A stretch of 64,000 bases of DNA from Klebsiella aerogenes KCTC 2190 (lineage in GTDB: Bacteria; Pseudomonadota; Gammaproteobacteria; Enterobacterales; Enterobacteriaceae), in contig NC_015663.1 of NCBI RefSeq assembly GCF_000215745.1, positions 1,922,001-1,986,000 on the forward strand. The letters run 5' to 3'. Position 1 is the first letter of the stretch. Every line of letters starts with the position of its first letter. The position numbers and the translations under genes are program-made. Below are positions 8,779-19,412 of the stretch, one piece after another. The notes beneath the pieces were generated by a model. It was given only the letters and a program-made list of their open reading frames with translations. It was not told where the DNA came from and made no database searches.

Positions 8779-10215
8779 TTACTGTTCGCTTTCATCGGTA
8801 TACCGTTTTGCTTTATAAGCCGGATGCATCAGGTTTTGCGGGGAGAAAATGTCATCCAGTTCGGCTTCGGTCAGCAGCCCGCGTTCCAGTACCACTTCAC
8901 GTACGCTCTTACCGGTTTCGGCGCAAATCTTGCCGACGATATCGCCATTGTGGTGGCCGATGAACGGGTTGAGGTAGGTCACGATACCGATGGAGTTGTA
9001 GACGTAGCTTTCGCATACCGCTTTGTTGGCGGTAATGCCGTTCACGCATTTTTCCAGCAGGTTGTAGCAGGCGTTAGTCAGGATATGGATAGATTCAAAC
9101 ATCGCCTGGCCAATCACCGGCTCCATAACGTTCAACTGCAGCTGACCGGCTTCAGAGGCCATGGTTACGGTAGTATCGTTGCCGATAACTTTGAAGCACA
9201 CCTGGTTAACCACTTCCGGCACCACCGGGTTAACTTTTGCCGGCATGATAGAGGAACCGGCCTGCAGCTCTGGCAGGTTGATTTCGTTGAGGCCTGCGCG
9301 CGGCCCGGAAGAGAGCAGGCGCAGGTCGTTACAAATCTTGGACAGTTTGACCGCCAGGCGTTTCAGCGAACTGTGAACCATCACATATGCGCCGCAGTCA
9401 GAAGTCGCTTCAATCAGGTCTTCCGCCGGAACGACCGGCAGGTTGCTGACTTCCGCCAGTTTCTGTACCGCCAGCTGCTGGTAGCCGTCAGGGGTGTTCA
9501 GGCGAGTCCCGATAGCGGTCGCGCCGAGGTTCACTTCCAGCAGCAGTTCTGCGGTACGCAGAATGCTTTTGGTTTCTTCGTTCAGCAGAACGTTAAAAGC
9601 GTGGAATTCCTGGCCGAGGGTCATCGGCACCGCATCCTGTAACTGCGTGCGGCCCATTTTCAGGATGTCCTGGAACTCGACGGCTTTCGCCTGGAAGCCT
9701 TCGCCCAACTGTTTGATGGCATCGATTAATTTGAGAATCGAAGCATAGACCGCGATGCGGAAACCGGTTGGGTAGGCGTCGTTGGTGGACTGGCATTTGT
9801 TGACGTGGTCATTAGGGTTGAGGAACTGGTATTCACCTTTCTGGTGGCCCATCAGTTCCAGACCGATATTCGCCAGCACTTCGTTGGTGTTCATGTTGAC
9901 GGAAGTGCCCGCGCCGCCCTGGAACACATCAACCGGGAACTGGTCCATGCATTTACCGTTGTTCAGCACCTCATCGCATGCGGCGACAATGGTGTTCGCT
10001 ACGCTTTTAGGAATGGTTTGCAGTTCCTTGTTAGCCAGCGCGGCGGCCTTCTTCACCATCACCATGCCCCGAACAAACTCAGGGATGTCGCTAATCTTGT
10101 TGTTGCTGATGTAGAAGTTTTCAATCGCTCTCAGAGTATGAACGCCATAGTATGCGTCAGCTGGAACTTCCCTGGTGCCCAACAGATCTTCTTCGATACG
10201 AATGTTGTTTAACAT
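8779..10215 (-). CDS. aspA: Aspartate ammonia-lyase AspA
   Basis: A cytoplasmic homotetramer converting aspartate to fumarate plus ammonia. The 478 residues match E. coli AspA almost throughout. The fumarase/aspartase signature [11 protein letters not shown] carries the catalytic Ser loop. Other conserved blocks are [17 protein letters not shown] and [10 protein letters not shown] placed the start at 10215 ([13 protein letters not shown]) because GAAGG precedes it and E. coli begins [13 protein letters not shown]; the frame can be extended six codons to 10233. It forms an aspA-dcuA pair for anaerobic fumarate supply, with a CRP box upstream. Confidence 0.97.
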   Translation of the reverse strand: MLNNIRIEEDLLGTREVPADAYYGVHTLRAIENFYISNNKISDIPEFVRGMVMVKKAAALANKELQTIPKSVANTIVAACDEVLNNGKCMDQFPVDVFQGGAGTSVNMNTNEVLANIGLELMGHQKGEYQFLNPNDHVNKCQSTNDAYPTGFRIAVYASILKLIDAIKQLGEGFQAKAVEFQDILKMGRTQLQDAVPMTLGQEFHAFNVLLNEETKSILRTAELLLEVNLGATAIGTRLNTPDGYQQLAVQKLAEVSNLPVVPAEDLIEATSDCGAYVMVHSSLKRLAVKLSKICNDLRLLSSGPRAGLNEINLPELQAGSSIMPAKVNPVVPEVVNQVCFKVIGNDTTVTMASEAGQLQLNVMEPVIGQAMFESIHILTNACYNLLEKCVNGITANKAVCESYVYNSIGIVTYLNPFIGHHNGDIVGKICAETGKSVREVVLERGLLTEAELDDIFSPQNLMHPAYKAKRYTDESEQ

Positions 10216-10361
10216 GTGAACCTTCTTTTTCAAGCTGCCAATGAATTCACCAAATACACAGAATTTATAGGATTTAGCGTATTTTCAGACCGAAGATTAT
10301 TTCCTTAACCGGCCCGGTGCCCACGATCATATGCTGATGATAGCGAAGTTCAGTAACCTTG

Positions 10362-10417
10362 ATCACTTATTATATAGCGCGGCGGATAAGAATTATTAAT
10401 CTGTGAAATGAGTCACC
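10362..10417 (-). promoter_or_regulatory. aspA promoter with CRP box
   Basis: On the minus strand TATAAT lies at 10374-10369 with a poor -35 region. A near-consensus CRP box, TGTGA-N6-TCACC, lies at 10402-10417, centred about 47 bp upstream of the inferred start. A weak -35 plus a close CRP site fits activation of aspA by cAMP-CRP, known in E. coli. The exact start is inferred. I see nothing else assignable in the 335-bp aspA-fxsA gap apart from the fxsA ribosome site. Confidence 0.6.
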
Positions 10418-10550
10418 GCTTTACTATTTTTGAAAAAAATGCCGTTACCGTTGATTGAAAAATGGCGCGCCAACCCCACATTCCTATGACGCGAATAGCA
10501 AATTTATCACTACGGGCGTCTGCGACGACGGCCGAATGAAGGAGACGCCG

Positions 10551-11021
10551 GTGCGTTGGATCCCATTTATTGCCTTTTTCTTATACGTTTACGTCGAGAT
10601 CTCGATCTTTATTCAGGTCGCGCACGTGCTTGGCGTGCTGCTGACGCTGATTCTGGTTATCTTTAGCTCGGTGGTGGGGATGTCGCTGGTGCGCAACCAG
10701 GGCTTCAAAAACCTGATGCTGATGCAGCAGAAAATGGCGGCTGGCGAAAGCCCTGCCGCAGAAATGATCAAAAGCGTGTCGCTGATTATCGCCGGGCTGC
10801 TGCTGTTGATCCCGGGCTTCTTTACCGACTTCCTCGGCCTGCTGCTGCTGTTGCCGCCGGTGCAAAAGCTGATGACTTTAAAACTGATGCCGTATCTGCG
10901 CTTTAGCCGGATGCCGGGCGGCGGTTTTAGCGCTGGCGCCGGCAACGGAGACACCTTCGAAGGGGAGTTCCAGCGCAAAGACGACGAACGCGACCGTCTG
11001 GATCACAAAGACGACCGCTAA
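10551..11021 (+). CDS. fxsA: FxsA, suppressor of F exclusion of phage T7
   Basis: A cytoplasmic-membrane protein of 156 residues. Hydrophobic segments lie at the N-terminus (WIPFIAFFLYVYVEISIFI), followed by a second (LGVLLTLILVIFSSVVGMSL) and a third (LIIAGLLLLIPGFFTDFLGL). A charged cytoplasmic tail (RKDDERDRLDHKDDR) ends the protein. The GTG start with AAGGAG 6 nt upstream gives MRWIPFIAFF, as in E. coli; upstream in-frame codons lack a ribosome site. Overexpression of FxsA relieves F-plasmid exclusion of T7 in E. coli. Its normal role is unknown. It ends in a clear terminator. Confidence 0.93.
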   Translation: MRWIPFIAFFLYVYVEISIFIQVAHVLGVLLTLILVIFSSVVGMSLVRNQGFKNLMLMQQKMAAGESPAAEMIKSVSLIIAGLLLLIPGFFTDFLGLLLLLPPVQKLMTLKLMPYLRFSRMPGGGFSAGAGNGDTFEGEFQRKDDERDRLDHKDDR

Positions 11022-11027
11022 AACGAC

Positions 11028-11052
11028 AAAACCGGCCTGCGCCGGTTTTTTG
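11028..11052 (+). terminator. Terminator after fxsA
   Basis: Stem AAAACCGGC (11028-11036) pairs with GCCGGTTTT (11041-11049), loop CTGC, followed by Ts. It abuts the 3' end of the convergent yjeH and may serve both genes. Confidence 0.85.
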
Positions 11053-12300
11053 TTATCGGCTTGCTGAGGATGACCGTGCAGGTAAGGCGAACCACAGCAC
11101 CGCCAGCATAATAATGGCGTACAAGCTCTTCCAGCCGACCATTGCCAATAGCAAAACGCAGAGCACGCTGCCCACAATGGCCAGCACGCGGTATTTACCG
11201 TGCAGGAGTCGGCATCCCGCCAGCATGCACAGCAGATAAATCATGATGAAAATGCCGTTGGCATAGACGATCAGCGCATCGAGATTAATGTTCAGCCAGT
11301 AAATGCACAGCGTACTGAGTACGCAGCAGCCTAAGACCGCATTCAGCGCATTGCGCGGTACCTGACGCGGCGACAGGCGGGCCAGATAACCTTCCGGCTT
11401 GAACTGCGCCTGCGACCAGACCAGGCGGGCAAAACTTTGGATATAGATATTGAGGCTGGCGAAGCAGGCGAGATAGCCGATCACGCAGGCGACCCACAGC
11501 GCCTGCACGCCGAACAGCCGTACCACGATGTTTGGCAGCGAGGCCGCCGCCGCCATTTCCGCACCGAAGGCGCGAAAATGCAGTACCACCACGGTACAGC
11601 CCCAATAAACGGTTCCTGCCAGCAATAAGCCAATCATCAGCGCTCGGGGGAAGTCGCGCTCCGGACGTTTAAACTCTGATGCCAGATGAGCAAAGGCTTC
11701 AAGGCCGACGAAGCACCAGAACATTACCGATAGGGCAGCAAACAGCTGCGACGTGTCGACATCTTTAGGTTCCGGGAAAGGGATCTGCGCCGGGTTTATG
11801 CCGCCGCGCCACCAGATAGCGACGATCAGCGCGACAATCATTACCGCGACCAGCGTCTGTAGATTGGCGCTGGAACTGGCGCCGCGCGAGCCCACCCACC
11901 AGACGATCGCCAGCGTGCCGAGCTCGGCAAGCAGCAGTTGAGTATCGTGCCAGCCAAACAACGCCTGGCCAAACCCGGTAGCAATATGGAGGGCGGCGGG
12001 TAAACCCACCGGGATGACTGATAAAAACAGCCAACCGGTTACCCGCGCCAGACGCGGGCCAAACGCCATATCCACAAAATGAGCCACGCCGCCAGCGCTG
12101 GGAAAGTGGCGCCCAAGCACGGCAAACACGATAGCGATGGGAAAGACCAGGAGAATCAGCGCTGGCCACGCCCACAGGCTGTTATCGCCAGCGACCAGCG
12201 CCGCCAGCGCCGGTACGGCGAACACGCCGGTTCCCAGTAGTGATGTTGAAAGTAACCCGACTCCCTGACCTAACCCCAGCTCCTGTTTTAAACCACTCAT
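11053..12300 (-). CDS. yjeH: L-methionine/branched-chain amino acid exporter YjeH
   Basis: An APC-superfamily inner-membrane transporter of 415 residues with about 12 hydrophobic segments. The N-terminal motif GLLSTSLLGTGVFAVPALAALV is the unwound TM1 substrate-site region of the family. In E. coli YjeH exports methionine and branched-chain amino acids. It lies between fxsA (convergent) and groS (divergent), as in E. coli. The start ATG at 12300 begins MSGLKQELGLGQGVGL, matching the family N-terminus. Confidence 0.94.
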   Translation of the reverse strand: MSGLKQELGLGQGVGLLSTSLLGTGVFAVPALAALVAGDNSLWAWPALILLVFPIAIVFAVLGRHFPSAGGVAHFVDMAFGPRLARVTGWLFLSVIPVGLPAALHIATGFGQALFGWHDTQLLLAELGTLAIVWWVGSRGASSSANLQTLVAVMIVALIVAIWWRGGINPAQIPFPEPKDVDTSQLFAALSVMFWCFVGLEAFAHLASEFKRPERDFPRALMIGLLLAGTVYWGCTVVVLHFRAFGAEMAAAASLPNIVVRLFGVQALWVACVIGYLACFASLNIYIQSFARLVWSQAQFKPEGYLARLSPRQVPRNALNAVLGCCVLSTLCIYWLNINLDALIVYANGIFIMIYLLCMLAGCRLLHGKYRVLAIVGSVLCVLLLAMVGWKSLYAIIMLAVLWFALPARSSSASR

Positions 12301-12421
12301 GACTCAATCCTGCGCGCGGCAAAAAAACGATGTTATCACAACCCTTTGCGCCAGATAGCGCAGCCGCCGCGGGAATATTTTTGCGCGTCAGCGCACAGGC
12401 GGAAATTTTTTTTTAATTTTC

Positions 12422-12450
12422 CCCTTGAAGCCGTAAATGGCCATCCCCAT
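12422..12450 (+). promoter_or_regulatory. Heat-shock (sigma-32) promoter of groSL
   Basis: CCCTTGAA at 12422-12429 and CCCCAT at 12445-12450, 15 bp apart, fit the sigma-32 consensus CTTGAA / CCCCAT-T. It lies about 80 bp before groS. No CIRCE repeat is present, as expected in gammaproteobacteria. Confidence 0.88.
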
Positions 12451-12465
12451 CTCTCTCTGCACTAG

Positions 12466-12825
<360 letters not shown>

Positions 12826-12850
12826 TTCGCACGACCCTGAACGAATTTGA

Positions 12851-14509
<1,659 letters not shown>

Positions 14510-14537
14510 TCGTGCGCTATACGGCATAAAAATGCAG

Positions 14538-14575
14538 AAACCCCCGGTCAGAAATGGCTGGGGGTTTTTCTTTTT
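14538..14575 (+). terminator. Terminator of the groSL operon
   Basis: Stem AAACCCCC (14538-14545) pairs with GGGGGTTT (14560-14567), followed by TTCTTTTT. Confidence 0.88.
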
Positions 14576-14636
14576 GCTGGCTTTTTAGTATAAGGTTTAC
14601 ATCCGGGCCAGTGCGTCCAGCTCATTGGGGAATAAC

Positions 14637-14990
14637 ATGCAGGTAAAATATTTAGCAGGGATTGTCGGCGCAGCATTATTGTTAGCGGGTTGCAGTTCCA
14701 GCAACGAATTAACCGCAGGCGGCCAGAGCGTGCGTTTTGTTGAAGATAAACCGGGAACGGAATGCCAGCTGTTAGGGACGGCTACCGGTACGCAAAGCAA
14801 CTGGCTGTCCGGGCAGAATGGCGATGAAGGCGGCTCGATGCGCGGCGCGGCGAATGCGCTGCGTAACCAGGCGGCGGCCATGGGCGGTAACGTCATTTAT
14901 GGCGTGAGCAGCCCGACGCAAAATCTGCTGTCGAGCTTTGTCCCGACCGATAGCCAGATGAACGGCCAGGTTTATAAGTGCCCGAACTGA
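14637..14990 (+). CDS. yjeI: DUF4156 lipoprotein YjeI
   Basis: A predicted lipoprotein of 117 residues. A signal peptide ends in the lipobox LLAGC, so the mature N-terminus is a lipidated Cys followed by SSSNE. The start at 14637 gives MQVKYLAGIVGAALL, matching E. coli YjeI (MHVKYLAG...); a TTG four codons upstream is less likely. GGGGA precedes it. DUF4156 has no known function. It lies between groL and the accessory block and ends in a large shared hairpin. Confidence 0.93.
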   Translation: MQVKYLAGIVGAALLLAGCSSSNELTAGGQSVRFVEDKPGTECQLLGTATGTQSNWLSGQNGDEGGSMRGAANALRNQAAAMGGNVIYGVSSPTQNLLSSFVPTDSQMNGQVYKCPN

Positions 14991-14993
14991 TGC

Positions 14994-15029
14994 GTTAAGC
15001 ACTCTCTGCCTGCGCAGAGAGTGCTTAAC
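14994..15029. terminator. Bidirectional terminator between yjeI and yjeJ
   Basis: A perfect 16-bp stem (14994-15009 with 15014-15029) with loop CTGC, ending 3 bp before the yjeJ stop codon. It separates convergent units and marks the left boundary of the accessory block. Confidence 0.85.
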
Positions 15030-15032
15030 AAT

Positions 15033-15896
15033 TTATGCCTCAAGCGCTGCTTTGGTAGCCACGTAGAATTCACGCAGCGACAGCATACATTCATCTCTGG
15101 TTAGCATTTGTCCCGGGGCGGATGGAATTACCTTACTGAAGATTTGATACGGCGTATGCTGGCTGTGGACCTGTTTTAGCTTCTGGCTCTTTTCAAGCAG
15201 ACGCAGCACGATACTCTTTTCAAAATCTGACTGATGCGCGGCGCTGGTTTTAATCACCGCACCGGAGAGTACTTTTTTACCCTCCTCCTGCTCGTAGCTG
15301 TATAACACGGCCAGATGGTGGCTAAACAAATTCAGCTTCCACTCTTCCTGAGGATATTGCTGGTACTCGATATTGGGTTGGCTGGTTAAATCGACGGTAT
15401 ACAACAGCACGAAATCCAACGCTAGCGCCAGATACTCGTTTAATTTCGTATCCGCAACCATTTTGAGCGATTGATTGATGCCCATAATCAGCGCTTCCAC
15501 CTGGCGGTCATCAATTCGTAACGTTGTGATTTGCTCGTTTTGCAGCATCAGGATCAGCGTTGACTCATTTACCCCCGGTTTCAACGTGATCGACATGATC
15601 CGCAGCTCCGGATTCGGGTTTTGTACCTCTGCCATATCGACTGCTGGGGTATTGGCGATGAGCTCATTATTGTAGGCAATAAGTTCCTCTTTCAGCGTAT
15701 CGTCGCTTTGCTGCAAGCGCTGTAAGAAAACAGACATTCGAGTTGTCAGGACCATGAGCAAGTCAGCCAGCGCCGGCGCCTGTAAATAGAATGTCCGACA
15801 CAGGCCATTCTGGTTTTGTACTTTCAGCAGCAGTGCCATGAAATGGTCTTCATAGGTAATTCCGGCGGTGTTAAAACCAATAAACGTTCCTTGCAT
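15033..15896 (-). CDS. yjeJ: YjeJ-family protein, last gene of the microcin-export operon
   Basis: A soluble-looking protein of 287 residues with no signal peptide or membrane span. I call it YjeJ because it lies beside yjeI, as yjeJ does in K-12, and has nearly the same length (289 in K-12). This rests on position and size, as I recall the E. coli sequence only in part. The start at 15896 (MQGTFIGFNTAGITYEDHF) is set by AAGGAG, which overlaps the stop codon of the exporter gene (15907-15909). The two genes are therefore translationally coupled. A longer frame to 16040 would run inside the exporter gene. Function unknown; the coupling points to a role in peptide export, processing or self-protection. 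Confidence 0.75.
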   Translation of the reverse strand: MQGTFIGFNTAGITYEDHFMALLLKVQNQNGLCRTFYLQAPALADLLMVLTTRMSVFLQRLQQSDDTLKEELIAYNNELIANTPAVDMAEVQNPNPELRIMSITLKPGVNESTLILMLQNEQITTLRIDDRQVEALIMGINQSLKMVADTKLNEYLALALDFVLLYTVDLTSQPNIEYQQYPQEEWKLNLFSHHLAVLYSYEQEEGKKVLSGAVIKTSAAHQSDFEKSIVLRLLEKSQKLKQVHSQHTPYQIFSKVIPSAPGQMLTRDECMLSLREFYVATKAALEA

Positions 15897-15906
15897 GTTC
15901 TTCTCC

Positions 15907-18030
15907 TTACGCTGGCATTGGTATTTTTGATTGCGACAAATCAATAACCCGATCGGCAGAGGCGATGGTTGACGGGCGGTGGGCAACGATGACGCGGGTA
16001 ATACTGAGCCCTGAAATCGATTGGTTGATAACAGACTCATTTCTTAAATCAAGATGGCTGGTGGCCTCATCCATAAACAGAATGCTCGGTTTACGGTAAA
16101 GCGCTCGGGCAATCAAAATACGTTGCTTTTGGCCCCCGGAAATCCCCAGGCCCAACTCACCAACGATGGTTTCATAGCCCATCGGCATTTTCATAATTTC
16201 GTCGTGAATGTTGCAGCGTTTGGCGCATTCGACGACAAAATCCAGATCGGCGTTGTCTTCAAAGCCGCTGATATTATCAATAAGCGAACCGGAAAAGAGC
16301 CTGTCCTCCTGCAATACGCAGGCGGTTCCCTGGCGATAGTTATTTAAACCTATTTTCTGGATATCGAGATTATCGGCAAACACATCGCCGCTGGTGGGGG
16401 AGAGCAGCCCGCACATCACTTTCAATAGCGTGGTCTTACCGACGCCGGACGGGCCGACCAGCGCGACGGATTCGCCGGGCTCAACGGTGATGTTCAGGTT
16501 TGAGAAAATCGGCTGCGAAAAGGGATCGTATTGATAGCTGAGGTTTCTGACTTCAAGCCTGGCGCCGGCATCTTTCGAAAAGACGTCCCGTGATGGCAAC
16601 TCTTGCTCGGGTTCGCTGAAGACGATTTCAGAAAGACGTTCGTTATGCAGCGAGAGCATGCGCAGCTGCATGGTAAGATCAACCAGGCTGGATGCGCGCT
16701 GGGAGAACTGGCCCCGGTAGGCGTTAAAAGCCATAAACATACCGAGGGTCATTTCATTATCAATAACCATAATGGCGCCCAGCCACAGTACCGCAACCTG
16801 ATCGATGGCGGTAATAAAGGTATTGATACCGCTAAACATCATGTCGAAACGGGTCTGTTTGATCCCCGCATTACAGGCGTCGATGTTAATATTCAGCCAG
16901 TGCTGAGAGCGGCGTTCTTTCAGGTTCAGCGCTTTGATGGTCGAAATACCGTATAGCGACTCCATAAAGTGTGAACTGGAGCGCGCGCCTTTGATTACCT
17001 GTTCTTCAGCAACGCGGCGATAGAAGCGATAAGTTCCCAGACGCATAAGGGCGTAACATAAGGTAAAGCCAACGACGACCCATGTTAGCCAACCGCCGTA
17101 CAGGGTGAGCATAATCAGCAGGCCGATCGTCATGATCGAGTCGATAATGCCGCTGACGATGCTATTAGTGAACGTGGAGCGAATGGTATCCAGCGAAGAG
17201 AAACGGGACTGAATATCCCCCAGATGACGTTTTTCGAAAAATGCCAGCGGCAGGCTGGCCAAATGATCGAATAGAGTGGTTTTCCACTGAATATTGGTTA
17301 GCGTGTTGAGCGTCAGTGAAGTCCATGCGCGCAGCATACTGATAAAGGTGCGGAAGAGGGTAAAGAAGACCAGACCAATACAGATAACCGAGAGCAGGCT
17401 TTGATCGTGGGCCATGATCACGTGGTCAGTGACCAACTGCGTGCCTATTGGCAACAGTAGTCCAATCGCTTCAACGACGACGGAAAAGGCGAAAATTTTC
17501 AGCAGCGCTGATTTTAAGCCAACAATATTACGCATCAGATCTAACAAACGTAGGCGAGATTTGGCTTTTTCCTGCTGGAAGTTCTGATCGGGCCATAACT
17601 CTAACGCGATGCCGGTAAAGTTGTTCGACATTTCCTGAATGCCGATAATGCGTTTACCCAGCGCCGGGTCGTGAACCATAAAGCTAGATTTGCGTACTTT
17701 GGTGAGCACGACGTAGTGGTTCATTCCCCAGTGGATAACGCAGGGCAGCTTTAATTGTCTGATTTCATCAAGATCGAGCGACAGCGCGCGGCTTTTTAAG
17801 CCAGCATGTTCTGCCGTTTTGCTCAATGACATCAACGTTACCCCCTGGGAGGGGCTGCCAAAGCGTTGACGGAAATTGAACAGATCAATATCGAGACCAT
17901 AATGGCCGCAAACCATTGCCAGACAGGCAATGCCACACTCGGCGGCTTCCGATTGCAGTATTACCGGCGTCTTTCTCAATATCGAAAAATTAACTTTCGC
18001 CGTAATTTTTTCAAACAGTTCATTAGTCAT
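15907..18030 (-). CDS. C39-peptidase ABC exporter (CvaB type) for a double-glycine peptide
   Basis: A 707-residue bifunctional protease/transporter. The N-terminal C39 domain has the oxyanion Gln26, Cys32 (LQSEAAECGIACLAM), His105 (HWGMNHYVVL) and Asp121 (VHDPA), so it should cut leaders after Gly-Gly. A six-helix membrane domain covers about 170-450. The nucleotide-binding domain has Walker A G526-PSGVGKT, signature 628-LGISGGQ, Walker B 651-LFMDEA and His684. It matches CvaB of the colicin V system. The ATG overlaps the 3' end of the adaptor gene by 8 bp. It should work with the HlyD-type adaptor and a TolC encoded elsewhere. The likely substrate is the peptide at 19413-19778. Confidence 0.93.
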   Translation of the reverse strand: MTNELFEKITAKVNFSILRKTPVILQSEAAECGIACLAMVCGHYGLDIDLFNFRQRFGSPSQGVTLMSLSKTAEHAGLKSRALSLDLDEIRQLKLPCVIHWGMNHYVVLTKVRKSSFMVHDPALGKRIIGIQEMSNNFTGIALELWPDQNFQQEKAKSRLRLLDLMRNIVGLKSALLKIFAFSVVVEAIGLLLPIGTQLVTDHVIMAHDQSLLSVICIGLVFFTLFRTFISMLRAWTSLTLNTLTNIQWKTTLFDHLASLPLAFFEKRHLGDIQSRFSSLDTIRSTFTNSIVSGIIDSIMTIGLLIMLTLYGGWLTWVVVGFTLCYALMRLGTYRFYRRVAEEQVIKGARSSSHFMESLYGISTIKALNLKERRSQHWLNINIDACNAGIKQTRFDMMFSGINTFITAIDQVAVLWLGAIMVIDNEMTLGMFMAFNAYRGQFSQRASSLVDLTMQLRMLSLHNERLSEIVFSEPEQELPSRDVFSKDAGARLEVRNLSYQYDPFSQPIFSNLNITVEPGESVALVGPSGVGKTTLLKVMCGLLSPTSGDVFADNLDIQKIGLNNYRQGTACVLQEDRLFSGSLIDNISGFEDNADLDFVVECAKRCNIHDEIMKMPMGYETIVGELGLGISGGQKQRILIARALYRKPSILFMDEATSHLDLRNESVINQSISGLSITRVIVAHRPSTIASADRVIDLSQSKIPMPA

Positions 18031-19311
18031 GAATCGGGCCGCTCACGCTTTGAGTAATCTTATAAACTGGAGTAAACATCCACATGTAGAGAGGGCGTTC
18101 TTCAAGGAAGACAACAGCCTGTGCTTTAAGCCCATTGGAAAGGCTTAGCTTTTTCCCGTCATATTCGAACTGTTTATCTTTAATTTTGACAATCGCTTTA
18201 TACAGCGCCAGTTCTTGTTGCTGATTGGTACCGTTACTGACGTTGGTGTATTCAGACATTTCTTGCCGTGACGCCGGCATTGATGATATGGATATAATTT
18301 TTCCTGGGAATTGACCAAATTTATCCGATGGGAAGGCATCATAGCGAATATTGATGGTATCTCCCGTTTTTAAATACGGAATGGTATTGTTGGGTAGCCA
18401 CAGAATGAGATAATACTCAACGTTTCCGGTCGGTTTTATCTGGGCCAGGCTACTTCCATTATCAACGGTTTGCCCTTGGGTAGCCGACAGTGACTCAATC
18501 CTGCCATCGCTGGTCGATTTGATAATAATATTACCGTTAGCATTAGATTCCACTAACTGATTTTTATAATCATTGGCCTGGTTGTATTGACTGGAAATTT
18601 GGTTGTCAAAATCAGCAGCTTTAGTGATTATATCGCTATTAAGTTGTGTAATTTGCGATTCGAGTTGCATTTTTTGGCTAACTAAAGACTGGTAGGCACT
18701 CTGCTGCTGAAAGTATAAAGAGTGCTGATAGTTATACTGATCTTTTGTTATCAGGCCGTTGCTAAGGTATTTATCGTAGCTGGAAAGGTTATCATGCATT
18801 TTCTTCAGGCCTACCTGGGTGTTGACCAGCATACGGTTGGTCTCCTTCAGGGAGGCAGTGGTAGTTTTTAACTGCGCATTCAGCGCATTTAACGTCTGGT
18901 TTTTATTATCTTCCAGTTTTTTAATAATATCTTCAGAGTTGGCGATTTTTTCATTGATAACTTCTATCTGTGCCGCGCTAACATTGCCACTGGTGGTGCT
19001 GCGGGAAACATCAATCTCGTATAGCGGTTGGTTTTTTTTACGACGTCACCAATTTTTACGAATTGCTTGACGATAAACCCCTGCTGTGGCGCAAAGACGT
19101 TAATTGAGTGAGGCAGGGTAATGACTTCGCCTTTAACATCGACACGCTGGGTAAACTTGCAAAATATCAATGCGCAGATAAGCGCAATGAGAAATAATGC
19201 CGACAATAAGGCGATTAACCAGGCGGGTAAGCCAGCGAGCAACAAGGCTTTCCCTTTCCAGTGATGCCTTTTGTATTCGATCGCTTCCTTGCGATAGAGA
19301 TTTTTATTCAT
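18023..19311 (-). CDS. HlyD/CvaA-type membrane-fusion protein, split by a -1 frameshift
   Basis: The periplasmic adaptor of a type I exporter. The first reading frame (19311 down) gives an N-terminal anchor (WLIALLSALFLIALICALIF) and the first barrel-sandwich half, then goes out of frame at an A8 run (19039-19032, minus strand) and stops at 18964. The -1 frame continues as NQPLYEIDVSRS and runs to 18023 through a long coiled coil, the second half-barrel (IIIKSTSDGRIESLSATQGQ) and the C-terminus. The joined protein would have about 429 residues, near CvaA's 413. The run reads GT-A-AAA-AAA-ACC, a zero-frame slippery heptamer, so a slip restores the protein exactly. Alternatives are an indel in a long homopolymer, a sequencing error, or a phase-variable off state. 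Confidence 0.82.
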
Positions 19312-19350
19312 ATTGATAAGTTATATTTACTTTGGCTTGGATTGGATATA

Positions 19351-19376
19351 AAACAAAGGCCTAAAGGCCTTTGTTT
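19351..19376 (-). terminator. Attenuating hairpin between the peptide gene and the export genes
   Basis: An 11-bp perfect stem (AAACAAAGGCC with GGCCTTTGTTT) and loop TAAA, followed on the minus strand by TATATCC. It would let the short peptide mRNA outnumber the export mRNA. Confidence 0.65.
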
Positions 19377-19412
19377 ATTGTATGGAACTTTTTCCAACGC
19401 GCGAAATTATTA

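Noticed and set aside
8527..9642. A 371-codon frame antisense to dcuA and aspA.
   Set aside because: It spans two genes, its start lies inside dcuA, and its composition (Gln, Val, His, Phe rich) is that of a shadow frame.
15897..16040. A 48-codon N-terminal extension of yjeJ.
   Set aside because: It lies within the exporter gene. The AAGGAG site and family length favour the ATG at 15896.
18964..19311. Treating the 115-codon N-terminal frame of the adaptor as a separate small gene.
   Set aside because: The -1 frame continues the HlyD fold without a gap right after the A8 run, so this is one split gene.
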